This document shows positions 1 to 9,082 of a stretch of DNA of 64,000 nucleotides, piece after piece. Position numbers and translations under genes: made by a program. The DNA lies in assembly GCF_900102815.1 (NCBI RefSeq), contig NZ_FNGF01000003.1:248001-312000 (forward strand), written 5' to 3'. The notes beneath the pieces are model-generated. The model saw only the letters and a list, made by a program, of their open reading frames with translations. It was not told the origin of the DNA and searched no databases. The stretch is from Glycomyces sambucus (GTDB lineage: Bacteria; Actinomycetota; Actinomycetes; Mycobacteriales; Micromonosporaceae). Positions within the stretch are counted from its first letter, which is position 1. Every line of letters starts with the position of its first letter.

Positions 1-54
1 CCCACCGGGCACTGTTGACAACGGACCCGCCGCGCCCTGCCGCGCGGCCCTGCC

Positions 55-1212
55 TCAGACGGCCTTCACCTGGAGCTCGGCGACGATCGTCGAGAAGTGC
101 GAGCGGATGCGGTCGTCGGTCGGGTCGTCCTCGGGGGTCCAGTGGACCGACATGCGCTCGTACAGCGTGTTCCGCTGCGCCGGCACCCGGTCCGCGGAGC
201 GGATCAGGCCGATGAGCTCCGACAGGCGCGACTGGTGGCGCGCGCCGGCCGAGGAGATCACGTTCTCCTCCAGCATGATCGACCCGAGGTCGTCCACGCC
301 GAGGTGGAGGCTGAGCTGCCCTGACGCCTTGCCGGTCGTCAGCCACGACGACTGGAGGTGCGTCACGTTGTGGAAGAACAGCCGCGCGGTCGCCAGCAGC
401 CGCAGGTACTCCAGCGTCGTCGCCTGCGTGCGGCCCTTGAGGTGGTTGTTCTCCGGCTGGTAGGTCCACGGGATGAACGAGCGGAACCCGCCCGTGCGGT
501 CCTGCACGTCGCGGATCATCCGCAGGTGCTCGATCCGCTCGGCCGCGGTCTCTCCGGTGCCCATCATCATCGTCGCGGTCGACTCCAGGCCCTGGAGGTG
601 CGCGGCCTCCATGATCTCCAGCCAGCGCTCGCCCGACTCCTTGAGCGGCGCGAGCGCGGTGCGCGGGCGGGCCGGGAGCATCTCGGCGCCGGCGCCGGCG
701 ATCGAGTCGAGCCCGGCGGCCTTGATGCGCCGGATCGACTCGCCGATCTCCACGCCGGAGACCTTCGACATGTGCGCGATCTCCGAGGGCCCGATCGAGT
801 GGATCATCAGCTCGGGGTACTCGGCCTTGACCGAGGAGAACAGCTCCTCGTAGTACTCGACGCCGAAGTCGGGGTGGTGCCCGCCCTGGAGCATGACCTG
901 CGTGGCGCCGAGCCCGACGGCCTCGCCGCAGCGGCGCAGGACCTCCTCCATCGGGTGGGCCCAGCCCTCCTCGTGCTTGGGGGCGCGGTAGAAGGCGCAG
1001 AACTTGCACGCGGTGACGCACACGTTCGTGTAGTTGATGTTGCGGTCGATGATGTAGGTGACGATGTTGTCGCCGATGACGCGGCGCCGGGCCGCGTCGG
1101 CCGCCTCCGCGAGGGGGTGGAAGGGCGCTTCGGTGTAGAGCAGCAGGGCTTCCTCGGCGCTGATGGCGCCGCCGTCGGCGGCGCGGGCGAGGACCTCGTC
1201 AATCTCGGCCAT
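55..1212 (-). CDS. mqnC: Cyclic dehypoxanthinyl futalosine synthase MqnC
   Basis: Radical SAM enzyme of the futalosine route to menaquinone; the family cyclises dehypoxanthinyl futalosine. The 385-aa protein has the CX3CX2C cluster motif at C65, C69 and C72, preceded by an INYTNVC segment, and a Gly-rich MLQGGHHP stretch after it, both typical of MqnC. Length fits the family. It is the last gene of a minus-strand group with a flavin reductase and mqnA upstream; mqnE lies 6.7 kb away on the other strand. MqnE is the closest paralogue, but the MLQGG and the IPWTYQPENN segments favour MqnC. Confidence 0.95.
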   Translation of the reverse strand: MAEIDEVLARAADGGAISAEEALLLYTEAPFHPLAEAADAARRRVIGDNIVTYIIDRNINYTNVCVTACKFCAFYRAPKHEEGWAHPMEEVLRRCGEAVGLGATQVMLQGGHHPDFGVEYYEELFSSVKAEYPELMIHSIGPSEIAHMSKVSGVEIGESIRRIKAAGLDSIAGAGAEMLPARPRTALAPLKESGERWLEIMEAAHLQGLESTATMMMGTGETAAERIEHLRMIRDVQDRTGGFRSFIPWTYQPENNHLKGRTQATTLEYLRLLATARLFFHNVTHLQSSWLTTGKASGQLSLHLGVDDLGSIMLEENVISSAGARHQSRLSELIGLIRSADRVPAQRNTLYERMSVHWTPEDDPTDDRIRSHFSTIVAELQVKAV

Positions 1213-1341
1213 GCACGAAGCGTATCCGCCGCGGGGCCCTCCGGGACAGTGCGCCCGAACGGATTGACTCGTGGGTTACTCCCCGGTGAACCTCACGGGG
1301 CCGTCGTGCCGCGCTCGCGTCGCGCGGGACCCGGCGCTCCG

Positions 1342-2112
1342 CTAGACCGTGTACAGCTCGGTGTGGATCTCGCCGGTCCCGGCGGCCTCCAGGACCTCCT
1401 TGACGCCGAGGACCATCTCGTACGGGCCGCACAGGAACCACTCGTCGACCTCGCGGGGGTCGACGACGGTGCCGAGGACCTCGCGGAGCCGTTCGGGCGT
1501 CAGGCGCCCGGTGAGCAGCGGCGTGGGTCCGTCGGTGCGGGTGCGCACGTGGTGCAGGCGCAGCCGGTCGCCGTGGGCGCGTTCGAGTTCGCGCAGTTCG
1601 GGGCCGAACATGGTGCTGTCCTCGGTCCGGTTGGAGTAGAGGAGGGTCACGGTGGCGCCGGATTCGAGGGCCGCGGTGGCGATCGCGATGATCGGGGTGA
1701 TGCCGGAGCCGGCGACGACGGAGCCGTAGTGGCGGTCGGGCCGGATGTCGGTGCAGAAATTGCCGAGGGGCGGGAGGACTTCGAGGACGTCGCCGGGCAG
1801 GAGCCGCCGGTTCGCGTATCCGGAGAAGTTGCCCTCGGGGATCGAGCGGATGCCCAGGCGCAGGGTGCCGTGCTCGGCGAGTTCGCGCGGGGTGGAGGCG
1901 AGGGAGTAGGAGCGGCGGACTTCGGCGCCGTCGGGTTCGACGCGCTGGAAGGTGAGGTGCTGGCCGGGCTTGAAGTCGAAGGCGGGCCGCAGGTGCTCGG
2001 GGACGGCGAGGGCGACCTCGACGGCGTCGGCGGTGAGGGGCCGGACGGCGCTGACGGTGAGCTTGTGCCACGCGGGGCGGGCTTTGCGAGGCTTCTTCAG
2101 CTCGATGGCCAC
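1342..2112 (-). CDS. FAD/NAD(P)-binding ferredoxin reductase-like protein, lacking ferredoxin domain
   Basis: A 256-aa flavoprotein of the ferredoxin-NADP reductase family. The FAD-binding motif RRSYS is at residues 66-70, the pyridine nucleotide motif GSGITP at 135-140, and a CGP motif lies near the C-terminus. The sequence most resembles the reductase half of PaaE-type enzymes, which normally continue into a plant-type 2Fe-2S ferredoxin domain after an HTEL-like segment; here the protein stops right after that segment (IHTELYTV). No ferredoxin remnant is seen in the 130 bp downstream. It sits between mqnA and mqnC, so it may be co-transcribed with them, but a role in menaquinone synthesis is only a guess. 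Confidence 0.8.
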   Translation of the reverse strand: MAIELKKPRKARPAWHKLTVSAVRPLTADAVEVALAVPEHLRPAFDFKPGQHLTFQRVEPDGAEVRRSYSLASTPRELAEHGTLRLGIRSIPEGNFSGYANRRLLPGDVLEVLPPLGNFCTDIRPDRHYGSVVAGSGITPIIAIATAALESGATVTLLYSNRTEDSTMFGPELRELERAHGDRLRLHHVRTRTDGPTPLLTGRLTPERLREVLGTVVDPREVDEWFLCGPYEMVLGVKEVLEAAGTGEIHTELYTV

Positions 2113-2161
2113 GGGGCGGTCCTTCCTGGTCGGCGGCGTCGGGGCGGAGGCGGGTCCTCGG

Positions 2162-3013
2162 CTACAGCCCGCTGGTGAAGAATTCGGGCCCTTCGGGCGA
2201 AAGGTCCTTCACTTCCGTGTAACGGGCGGCGCGGGAGGCGAATTCCCGCAGGCCGGCGAGGTGCCGCTCACTGAGGCCGAACTGGAGCCGGTCGAAGTAC
2301 TCGGCGAGCGCGGCGGGCGCGAAGGGCTCCCAGCGGGCCGCGGAGGCCACGACGGCGTCGATCTCCTCGCGGCTGAGGCGCACCGAGTCGCGGAACGCGA
2401 GGTGGACGTCCTTGACGAGCCCGGGGTGCGCCTGGGCGTAGTCGCGGCGGACGGCCCACACGGCGAAGACCATGGGCAGGCCGGTCCAGTCCTTCCACTC
2501 GGCGGCGAGGTCGAGCACGTGGTGTCCCTGCGGGTCGTGATGGACGCGAAGGGCCTCGTCGCCGATGAGGACGGCCGCGTCGGCGCCCTCGAGCGCGGAG
2601 TCGAGGTCGGGCGCGGTGACCCGGTACTCGGGGGTGCGGCCGTAGCGCTCTTCGAGGAGCATCTTCCCGAGGAGGACCCCGGTGCGCGAGAACGAGGCGA
2701 GGGAGACGCGCGGCGCGGCGGGGAGCTCGGCGAGGGGGACCTTCGAGACGAGGTTGACGCTGAGGACGGGGCCGTCGGCGGCGACCGCGGGGTCGGGGAT
2801 GAGCAGCAGCTCGTCGCTGTGGCGCAGGTACTCGACGAGGGTGATCGGGCCGATGTCGAGGGAGCCTTCGACGAGGAGGCGGCTGAGTTCGTCGGGCGCG
2901 TCGCGGCGCAGGTCGAATTCGAGCAGCGCGCCCGTGCGGGCGAGTCCCCAGTAGATGGGCATGCAGTTGAGGAAGGCGATGTGGCCGACCCTCGGGCGTC
3001 GCGCGTTGTTCAC
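2162..3013 (-). CDS. mqnA: Chorismate dehydratase MqnA
   Basis: First enzyme of the futalosine pathway: converts chorismate to 3-enolpyruvoyl benzoate. The 283-aa protein has the family's periplasmic-binding-protein-like fold signatures: N-terminal RVGHIAFLNCMPIYWGL, the DIGPITLVEYL segment, and a LASFSRTGVLLGKMLL stretch. I chose the GTG at 3013 because conserved homology begins just after it; upstream in-frame codons (to 3133) read as low-complexity sequence. No strong ribosome-binding site separates the options. It is the head of the mqnA-reductase-mqnC group. Confidence 0.92.
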   Translation of the reverse strand: MNNARRPRVGHIAFLNCMPIYWGLARTGALLEFDLRRDAPDELSRLLVEGSLDIGPITLVEYLRHSDELLLIPDPAVAADGPVLSVNLVSKVPLAELPAAPRVSLASFSRTGVLLGKMLLEERYGRTPEYRVTAPDLDSALEGADAAVLIGDEALRVHHDPQGHHVLDLAAEWKDWTGLPMVFAVWAVRRDYAQAHPGLVKDVHLAFRDSVRLSREEIDAVVASAARWEPFAPAALAEYFDRLQFGLSERHLAGLREFASRAARYTEVKDLSPEGPEFFTSGL

Positions 3014-3089
3014 AGCCCCGACGGTATCCCCCCTCGGAGTCCTAGGACCGTCCCGAGAGGGGGGCGGCGTCGCCGGCGTCACGGCCGGA

Positions 3090-3386
3090 TCAGCGCTCGT
3101 CGATGTCGGCGAGGTCCTTCCCGCCCTCCGCATCGGCGGTCTCGGCGGTGACGAGGTCCACGAGCCGGTCGAGGACGTCCTCGTCGTCGGCGGTGAGGAC
3201 GATCTCGTCGCCGGGGCGCACGTCCAGTACGAGGACCTGGAGGATCGACTTGGCGTCCTGCCGCTCGCCGCCGGTCTTCGCGATGGACACCTCGCCGCCC
3301 GACGCCGCGGCGGTCTCCACGAAGACCGTCGCGGGCCGCGCCTGGATGCCGACCTCTGTGGTCACTTTCACACGGCGCTCGGCCAT
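3090..3386 (-). CDS. HPr-family phosphocarrier-like protein with Gln at the active-site position
   Basis: A 98-aa protein of the HPr fold. In classical HPr the segment is GLHARPA with His15 phosphorylated by enzyme I; here the codon is CAG and the segment reads VGIQARPAT, with Gln exactly at residue 15. The second regulatory site is kept: AKSIL with Ser47 matches Ser46 of HPr. This pattern (no His15, Ser46 kept) is that of Crh in Bacillus, which cannot carry phosphate in sugar uptake and acts in regulation. The C-terminus has an acidic 20-residue tail. Start ATG at 3386 has a GGAGAG site 8 nt upstream. No other PTS gene is visible nearby. Confidence 0.85.
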   Translation of the reverse strand: MAERRVKVTTEVGIQARPATVFVETAAASGGEVSIAKTGGERQDAKSILQVLVLDVRPGDEIVLTADDEDVLDRLVDLVTAETADAEGGKDLADIDER

Positions 3387-3536
3387 GCTGCTCACTCTCC
3401 CCCGGTTCTGCGGCGCCCGGACTGGGCAGTCGCCGCCGCGGGGCCGCCCCGGCGGCCCTCCAGCACCAGGATGGACCGGGCGCGGGGGCGCCGGGCGCGT
3501 TTTCGGGCTATTGCAGCGGGAAGCGGTACAGAGCGG

Positions 3537-5957
3537 TCAGCCCCGGTCCTCCCCGTCCTCGGGCTTGGCGCCGTAGACGGTGGGCCGCGGGAGCGGGATG
3601 TGCTCGGGCAGCTCGGAGCGGTCGAGGAGGTTGCGCACGCGGGCGCGGCCGGGACGGTAGCCCTCTTCCTCCTCGACGGGCGGCCACGAGGCGGGCGGCA
3701 GTTTGTGCGCGCCGGTCTTGGTGGTCGGCTCCTCGAAGAGGCTGATGTCGGGGGCGTTCACGATCTTCTTGCGGGAGGACTCGGCCTCGGTGGCCGGGCC
3801 CTCTTCGGGGGCCTCGGCGACCTCGCGCGGCGGGGTCGGGACCGCGGGCGGCTCCGGCGGGGCGGGGGTCGGGTCCTCGTAGGGGGCGGCGTCGGAGAAC
3901 GGGCTGTCGTCGGCGTACAGATACGACGGCGGCGGCGTGGGCTCCGGGCGCGGCAGCGGTTCAGGGTCAGGGAGCGGATCGGGCTCGGGGCGCCGCGGCG
4001 GGGTCGGCTCGGGGTGCGGGACCGGCTCCGGTTCGGGGACCGGCACGGGCGTGGGGGTCGGCACCGGCGGGAGCGGGTCCGGGACGGGCGGGGTGGGTTG
4101 CGGGGCCGGCGGGGTCGGTTCCGGGTAGGGCTCGGGAGCGGGGTCGGGCGCCGGGGTGCGCTCGTTGACGGTGGCGCCGTCTTCGAGGGCGGCCGAGGCG
4201 GCGGCGGTGGCCTCGTCGATCACGGCCTCGCTGAACGCGCTGGCGCCCAGGTCGATCACGGGCTCGGGGACGTCGACGGGAACGGCTGCGGGGACGCCGC
4301 CGGGAGCACCGCCGGGAAGGACGTCGGGCACGGCGATGCCGACCGCGTCGGCGACGTCGGCCGCGGCCTCGGCGGACTCGACCAGGGCAGCGCCGGGGCT
4401 CGGGGCCTCGACCACCGCGGCCACCGCGAGGGCCTCTTCGAGCTTGGGCTCCACGACGCTCTCGGGCGCTTCGCCGTCCTCGGCGAGGCCGGGGGCGTCA
4501 GCCGGAGCCGGGGGCAGGGACTCGCCGGGGACCTCGTCGCCGAGGCCCGCCAGCGCGTCCTCGTCGTCGGCGCTGAGCTCGACGTCGTCGTCGGGGTCCT
4601 CGGGGTCGGGCAGGGTCTCCCAGGCGCCGTCCTCGTCGTCGTCCTCGGCCGGGGCGAAGGCCGGGGCCGCGAGGGCGGCGGGCGGTTCGGGCGCGGCGGG
4701 CGGCGCGCCGAAGTCGGTGGCCCCGTAGGAGGCCGGTTCGGGGTCGGGGGGGCTGGAGAACGTCACGGCGGGCTCGGCCGGCGGGGCGCCGAACGAGGGC
4801 GCGGCGGGCGGCGCGCCGACGGAGGCGGCGGGCGTCTCCGGCGGGGTCCCGAAGGCGGGCGCGGAGGGCGCGGCGTAGGAGGCGGCGGGCGGCGGGGGTT
4901 CGGCGGCCGGGACGCTGAAGGCTCCGGCGGCGGGCGGCGCGTACGCGGCGCCGGGGCTGGTCTCGGAGGAGGGCACGCTGAACCCGGGCGGCGCGGCGTC
5001 GGGCACGGCGGGCGCGGTCGGGCCGGGGTCGGCGAAGGGCGCCTCGGTCTGGCCGGCGAGCGGCTGGCGGCGCAGGATCTGGGTGCCGTCCGGGACGGGC
5101 GGGGGCAGTTCCGGTGCGGCCGGGGCCGCGGGCGGCGCGCCGAAGGCGGGTTCGCTCGACGGCAGGCTGAAGCTCGCGGGCGGCGCGGCGTAGGGCGGGC
5201 CGGTGACCGGCGAGGACGCCGAGGCGGGCTCGGCGTACGGCGGGTTCGCGGGCGGGGGCGCGAAGGAGGGCGGCGGGGAGACCGGCGGGACCGTGGGGGG
5301 CGCGGCGGCGACCGGCGGGAGGGAGTTCGCGGCCGGGTACGGGGGCGCGGGGTACTGCGGCGCCGACTGGTACGGCTGCCCGGGCGGCTGCGGCGGCTGG
5401 TAGGGCGGGTACTGGCCCTGCGGGTTCGGTTGGGGCGCCGAGGGGTAGGAGGGGACCTGCGCCGCGCCGTAGGCGGGCGGCGGCGGGGCGGGGGCGCCGT
5501 ACGGGGGCACGGCGGCCTGGCCCTGCGGGACGGCGGCCGAGCCCTGCGCGGGCGGGCCCCACTGCTGGGGGCCGCCGTAGCCGGGCGGGGGCTGGTTCGG
5601 GGGCGGGACGGCCGCGTAGCCCTGGTTCGGGCGCGGCTCGGGCGGCGCGGTCGGGTGGTAGGCGCCCGGGGGCGCGTACTGGGGCTCGCCGGGCGGGGCG
5701 TAGCCCTGGGGGTCCCCGGGGGGCGCGTACGCCTGCGGGTCGCCAGGCGGGGCGTACTGCGGCACGGAGGCCGCGCCGTACGCCTGGGGCGCACCGGGAG
5801 GCGCGTACGACGGCGTCCCGTAGGACGCCTGGGGCGCGTACTGGGACTCGGCCTGGAAGCCCCCGGCGGGGGGCGGCAGAGGCGCGCCGCACTGGGGGCA
5901 GCGGCGCTGCCCGGACGTCAGTCGCTGACCGCAGGAGCTACAGCTGTTTCCGTCCAC
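3537..5957 (-). CDS. Proline/alanine-rich protein with N-terminal zinc ribbon
   Basis: An 806-aa protein that I cannot assign to a named family. Residues 1-26 form a double-cysteine zinc ribbon (CSSCG then CPQCG). Next come about 170 residues of Pro/Gly/Tyr/Gln-rich sequence with tandem APPG-x-PQ-Y units, a long Ala/Pro/Ser linker, an acidic patch rich in Asp/Glu, a run of PxPEP repeats, and a C-terminal 120 residues with SRKKIVNAPDISLFEEP. No signal peptide or membrane segment is visible. The strong third-position G/C bias and continuous frame support a real gene, although its repeats make the antisense strand open too. The zinc ribbon and C-terminal motif suggest a scaffold or interaction protein; this is inference. 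Confidence 0.7.
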   Translation of the reverse strand: MDGNSCSSCGQRLTSGQRRCPQCGAPLPPPAGGFQAESQYAPQASYGTPSYAPPGAPQAYGAASVPQYAPPGDPQAYAPPGDPQGYAPPGEPQYAPPGAYHPTAPPEPRPNQGYAAVPPPNQPPPGYGGPQQWGPPAQGSAAVPQGQAAVPPYGAPAPPPPAYGAAQVPSYPSAPQPNPQGQYPPYQPPQPPGQPYQSAPQYPAPPYPAANSLPPVAAAPPTVPPVSPPPSFAPPPANPPYAEPASASSPVTGPPYAAPPASFSLPSSEPAFGAPPAAPAAPELPPPVPDGTQILRRQPLAGQTEAPFADPGPTAPAVPDAAPPGFSVPSSETSPGAAYAPPAAGAFSVPAAEPPPPAASYAAPSAPAFGTPPETPAASVGAPPAAPSFGAPPAEPAVTFSSPPDPEPASYGATDFGAPPAAPEPPAALAAPAFAPAEDDDEDGAWETLPDPEDPDDDVELSADDEDALAGLGDEVPGESLPPAPADAPGLAEDGEAPESVVEPKLEEALAVAAVVEAPSPGAALVESAEAAADVADAVGIAVPDVLPGGAPGGVPAAVPVDVPEPVIDLGASAFSEAVIDEATAAASAALEDGATVNERTPAPDPAPEPYPEPTPPAPQPTPPVPDPLPPVPTPTPVPVPEPEPVPHPEPTPPRRPEPDPLPDPEPLPRPEPTPPPSYLYADDSPFSDAAPYEDPTPAPPEPPAVPTPPREVAEAPEEGPATEAESSRKKIVNAPDISLFEEPTTKTGAHKLPPASWPPVEEEEGYRPGRARVRNLLDRSELPEHIPLPRPTVYGAKPEDGEDRG

Positions 5958-6064
5958 GGAGTCCTCCTCGGGGCTGGAGCGTCGTCAATCGGGCAACTCG
6001 ATATCCATCGTGCCATCAACCCGTCGCGGCGCGTGCACGCGTTCCCACTACTCGGCGACGCCGC

Positions 6065-7438
6065 TCACGCCTCGGTCTGGCGCGTGAGGACGGCCGCGAC
6101 GGTGTCCGACGCGGCGCCGGAGGGCGCTTCGCCCTCGTCCTCGGTCGGGGTCTGCGCGTCGTCCGTGGGGGTCGGCGAGGGCGGCTCCGAGGGCGATTCG
6201 CTCTCGGTGGGCTCCGGGTCGGGGCTGGGCGACTCGGTCTCGGTGGGCGTCGGGTCGGGGTCCTTCGTGGTCGTCTCGTCGTCCGGGGAGGTCGGCTCCT
6301 CCGGCTCCTCGGGGGTCTGGGTCGGGTTCTCGGCGTCGGGGTCGGTCTGGACCGCGTCGACCACGCGGTGCGCGCCGGCGAAGTTCTCGAACCAGATCGA
6401 GCTGATCTTGACGACGTCGCCCGTGCGGGGGGCCTGGATCATCTTGCCGTCGCCCAGGTACATGCCGGTGTGGTAGACCGACCGCCAGTTGCCCGGGTCG
6501 TCCCACCAGTACAGGAGGTCGCCGGGGAGGAGCTTCTCGACGTCGACGGGCTTGTCGCGGGTGGCGTTGTACTGGTCGGCGGCGACGCGCGGGAGGCTCA
6601 CGCCCGCGTAGTCGTACGCGGACTGGACCAGGCCGGAGCAGTCGAAGGAGTCCGGGCCCTCGGCGCCCCACACGTACGGGTCGCCGAGCTGGGCGAGCGC
6701 GTACTCGACGGCCTTCTTCGCCTCGGGGGCGGCGTCCCAGCCGTCGACCTCGGAGGAGAAGTCGCCGGAGTACTCGGCCGCGGCGGCCTCGCGCTCGCGT
6801 TCGAGCTGCTCCAGGGCTTCGAGGTTGTCGGCGACGAGCGCGTTCAGGGCGGCCTGCGCGGTGTCGAACTCGGTGTCGAGGGCGAGGTAGCGGTCCTCGG
6901 CGCGGTCGGCGGAGAGGACGGCGGCGTCGTAGGCGGCGCGGGCGACGGACTCGGCGGTCGCGGCGTCGTCGCGGTCGGCGGAGAGCCCGGGGAGGTCCCA
7001 TTCGCCGCCGAGGGGGGTGAGCCCGGAGAGGTCGGGGAGCTCGGTGTCGGGGACCCCGGCGGTGTCGGCGTACGCCTCGCCGGCGGCCTGGTCGAGAGCG
7101 CTCTGCGCGGCTTCGAGTTCGGTGGTGGTCGCCGCCCACGCGGTCTGGGTGTCGGTGAGGCGGGTCTCGCGGGCGAGCCACTCGTCCTGCGCGGCGGTGG
7201 TCTCCTCGGCGAGCTGCGCGAGATCGATCTGCGCGGCGGTGATCCGGTCGCCGAGGGGGCCGTCGGCGGTCTCGGGGTTGGTGACCGGGGTGTCGTCGCC
7301 GGCGCCGCCGAGGGGCCGGCCGCCGTCGTCGGGGACGGTCACGCCGGGCTGGGCGACGGCGGGCAGCGCCCCGCCGAAGACGACGGCCGCCGCGCCTGCG
7401 GCGGCGATCATGCGGGCACCGAACCGTGAAACGCGCAT
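6065..7438 (-). CDS. Secreted NlpC/P60 peptidoglycan hydrolase
   Basis: A 457-aa cell-wall endopeptidase. Residues 1-29 are a signal peptide ending ALPAVAQ. Residues 65-225 are charged and coiled-coil-like, as in RipA-type hydrolases. The NlpC/P60 domain spans about 240-360, with the catalytic DCSGL (C267), YHTGMYLG (H323) and a polar third residue (Q335). After about residue 365 a Thr/Pro/Glu/Asp-rich tail follows, likely wall-spanning. Start ATG at 7438 has AAGGA upstream and begins the signal peptide; the in-frame extension to 7789 is not secretory-like. It probably cuts stem-peptide bonds during growth or division. Confidence 0.92.
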   Translation of the reverse strand: MRVSRFGARMIAAAGAAAVVFGGALPAVAQPGVTVPDDGGRPLGGAGDDTPVTNPETADGPLGDRITAAQIDLAQLAEETTAAQDEWLARETRLTDTQTAWAATTTELEAAQSALDQAAGEAYADTAGVPDTELPDLSGLTPLGGEWDLPGLSADRDDAATAESVARAAYDAAVLSADRAEDRYLALDTEFDTAQAALNALVADNLEALEQLEREREAAAAEYSGDFSSEVDGWDAAPEAKKAVEYALAQLGDPYVWGAEGPDSFDCSGLVQSAYDYAGVSLPRVAADQYNATRDKPVDVEKLLPGDLLYWWDDPGNWRSVYHTGMYLGDGKMIQAPRTGDVVKISSIWFENFAGAHRVVDAVQTDPDAENPTQTPEEPEEPTSPDDETTTKDPDPTPTETESPSPDPEPTESESPSEPPSPTPTDDAQTPTEDEGEAPSGAASDTVAAVLTRQTEA

Positions 7439-7906
7439 GTGAGGTGTCCTTCTGTGGGGGAAGCCACGGATACTGTACCGAAGACACGCAACTCTCGCAT
7501 CCGTGGTTGCTCGTGAACACGGATCGTGTTGGGCACCACTGGGTGTCGCACCCCAGGGGTAGATTTGAAATGGGGGGTCCCCAGGTGTCCGAATTGCCTG
7601 GACCCTCCGTTCACATTCACTCCGGACCCCGCGCGCCGCAACGGATGACACCAGGCACCGAAGCCTCACCGGCACCGCGCGCGGCGAACCGCCGCCGCCC
7701 CCGCAGGAGCCCCTGGCGCGCCGGGCCCGCCTGCCCGCACCGCCCCGCGCCTTACACCGCCCCCGCGCTCGCACCGCCCCGCGCCTCACACCGCCCTCGC
7801 GCTCACGCTGCCCCCGCGTTCACGGCCTCACACGCGGTTCACGCCGGGAGGCCCCTGCGCACCCGCGGCGCTACGCTGGCGGGGAACCGACAACGTCAGG
7901 AGCGCC
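7439..7906. other. Intergenic region between divergent NlpC/P60 gene and mqnE
   Basis: No gene seen. It holds the leader of the minus-strand hydrolase and the promoter region of mqnE. An inverted repeat with 7-bp arms ATCCGTG/CACGGAT lies at 7499-7524, and a further CACGGAT copy at 7465-7471. The part from about 7740 to 7830 is a degenerate tandem repeat of CACCGCCCCCGCGCT-like units. I looked for a c-di-AMP riboswitch, common before actinobacterial NlpC/P60 genes, and did not find its conserved segments. Confidence 0.5.
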
Positions 7907-9082
7907 ATGGACGACCAGGCTGAGTTCAAGGCCGGCATCGAGGAGAAGCTCGCGGCCGGCGAGCGGCTGACCTTCGAGGACGGCGTGGGCCTGTACGAGG
8001 TCGACGACCTCGCCTGGCTCGGCCGCCTCGCGCACGGGGTCCGCACCGCCAAGAACGGCGACCGGACCATGTTCAACGTCAACCGGCACCTCAACCTCAC
8101 CAACGTGTGCTCCGCGTCCTGCGCGTACTGCTCCTTCCAGCGCAAGCCCGGCGAGGCCGACGCGTACACGATGCGCGTCGAGCAGGCCGTGGCCCTCGCC
8201 GAGCAGATGCGCGGCGACGCCCCCACCGAGCTGCACATCGTCAACGGCCTCCACCCGACCCTCCCGTGGCGCTACTACCCGCGGGTCCTCAAGGCGCTCA
8301 AGGAGACCCTCCCCGAGGTGAACCTGAAGGCGTTCACCGCCACCGAGGTCCAGTGGTTCGAGAAGATCTCCGGCCTCACCGCCGACGCGATCCTCGACGA
8401 GCTCATCGAGGCCGGCCTGGAGTCGCTGACCGGCGGCGGCGCCGAGATCTTCGACTGGGAGGTCCGCCAGCACATCGTCGACCACGACTGCCACTGGGAG
8501 GACTGGTCGCGCATCCACCGCCTCGCCCACGAGAAGGGCCTGCGCACCCCCGCGACGATGCTGTACGGCCACATCGAGGAGCCCCGCCACCGCGTCGACC
8601 ACGTGCTGCGCCTGCGCGAGATGCAGGACGAGACCGGCGGCTTCGCCGTGTTCATCCCCCTGCGCTACCAGCACGACTTCCACGACGCCAAGGACGGGAA
8701 GATCCGCAACCGGCTCCAGGCGCGCACTACGATGGCGAGCCCGGCCGAGTCGCTCAAGGTCTTCGCGGTCTCGCGGCTCCTGCTCGACAACTTCGACCAC
8801 GTCAAGTGCTTCTGGGTCATGCACGGCCTCGACGTCGCGCAGCTGTCGCTGTCGTTCGGCGCCGACGACCTCGACGGCTCGGTGGTCGAGTACAAGATCA
8901 CCCACGACGCCGACGACTACGGCACCCCCGACAAGATGACCCGCGACGACCTCCTCGAACTCATCCGCGACGCCGGGTTCAGGCCCGTCGAGCGCAACAC
9001 CCGCTACGACGTCGTGCGCGAGTACGACGGCCCGCAGACCATCGCCGAGCGCCGGGCCGAGCCCCGGTCGGTGAAGTTCTAG
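7907..9082 (+). CDS. mqnE: Aminofutalosine synthase MqnE
   Basis: Radical SAM enzyme that joins 3-enolpyruvoyl benzoate (the MqnA product) to adenosine-derived chemistry to give aminofutalosine. The 391-aa protein has the cluster motif C68-x3-C72-x2-C75 within NVCSASCAYCSFQRK, and HIVNGLHPTLPWRYYP as in MqnE. An AGGAG site precedes the ATG. It is followed by two small membrane-protein genes with stop/start overlap, which suggests an operon. Confidence 0.95.
   Translation: MDDQAEFKAGIEEKLAAGERLTFEDGVGLYEVDDLAWLGRLAHGVRTAKNGDRTMFNVNRHLNLTNVCSASCAYCSFQRKPGEADAYTMRVEQAVALAEQMRGDAPTELHIVNGLHPTLPWRYYPRVLKALKETLPEVNLKAFTATEVQWFEKISGLTADAILDELIEAGLESLTGGGAEIFDWEVRQHIVDHDCHWEDWSRIHRLAHEKGLRTPATMLYGHIEEPRHRVDHVLRLREMQDETGGFAVFIPLRYQHDFHDAKDGKIRNRLQARTTMASPAESLKVFAVSRLLLDNFDHVKCFWVMHGLDVAQLSLSFGADDLDGSVVEYKITHDADDYGTPDKMTRDDLLELIRDAGFRPVERNTRYDVVREYDGPQTIAERRAEPRSVKF

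Noticed and set aside
2955..6476. Very long plus-strand open frame of Gly/Arg/Val-rich sequence
   Set aside because: It is antisense to the HPr-like and zinc-ribbon/Pro-rich genes; its openness follows from their repeats and GC-rich third positions. No domain or ribosome-binding site.
7439..7640. c-di-AMP (ydaO) riboswitch upstream of NlpC/P60 gene
   Set aside because: The conserved GGGTGAAT and GCTAAC-like segments are absent on the minus strand; only a short ATCCGTG/CACGGAT stem is seen.
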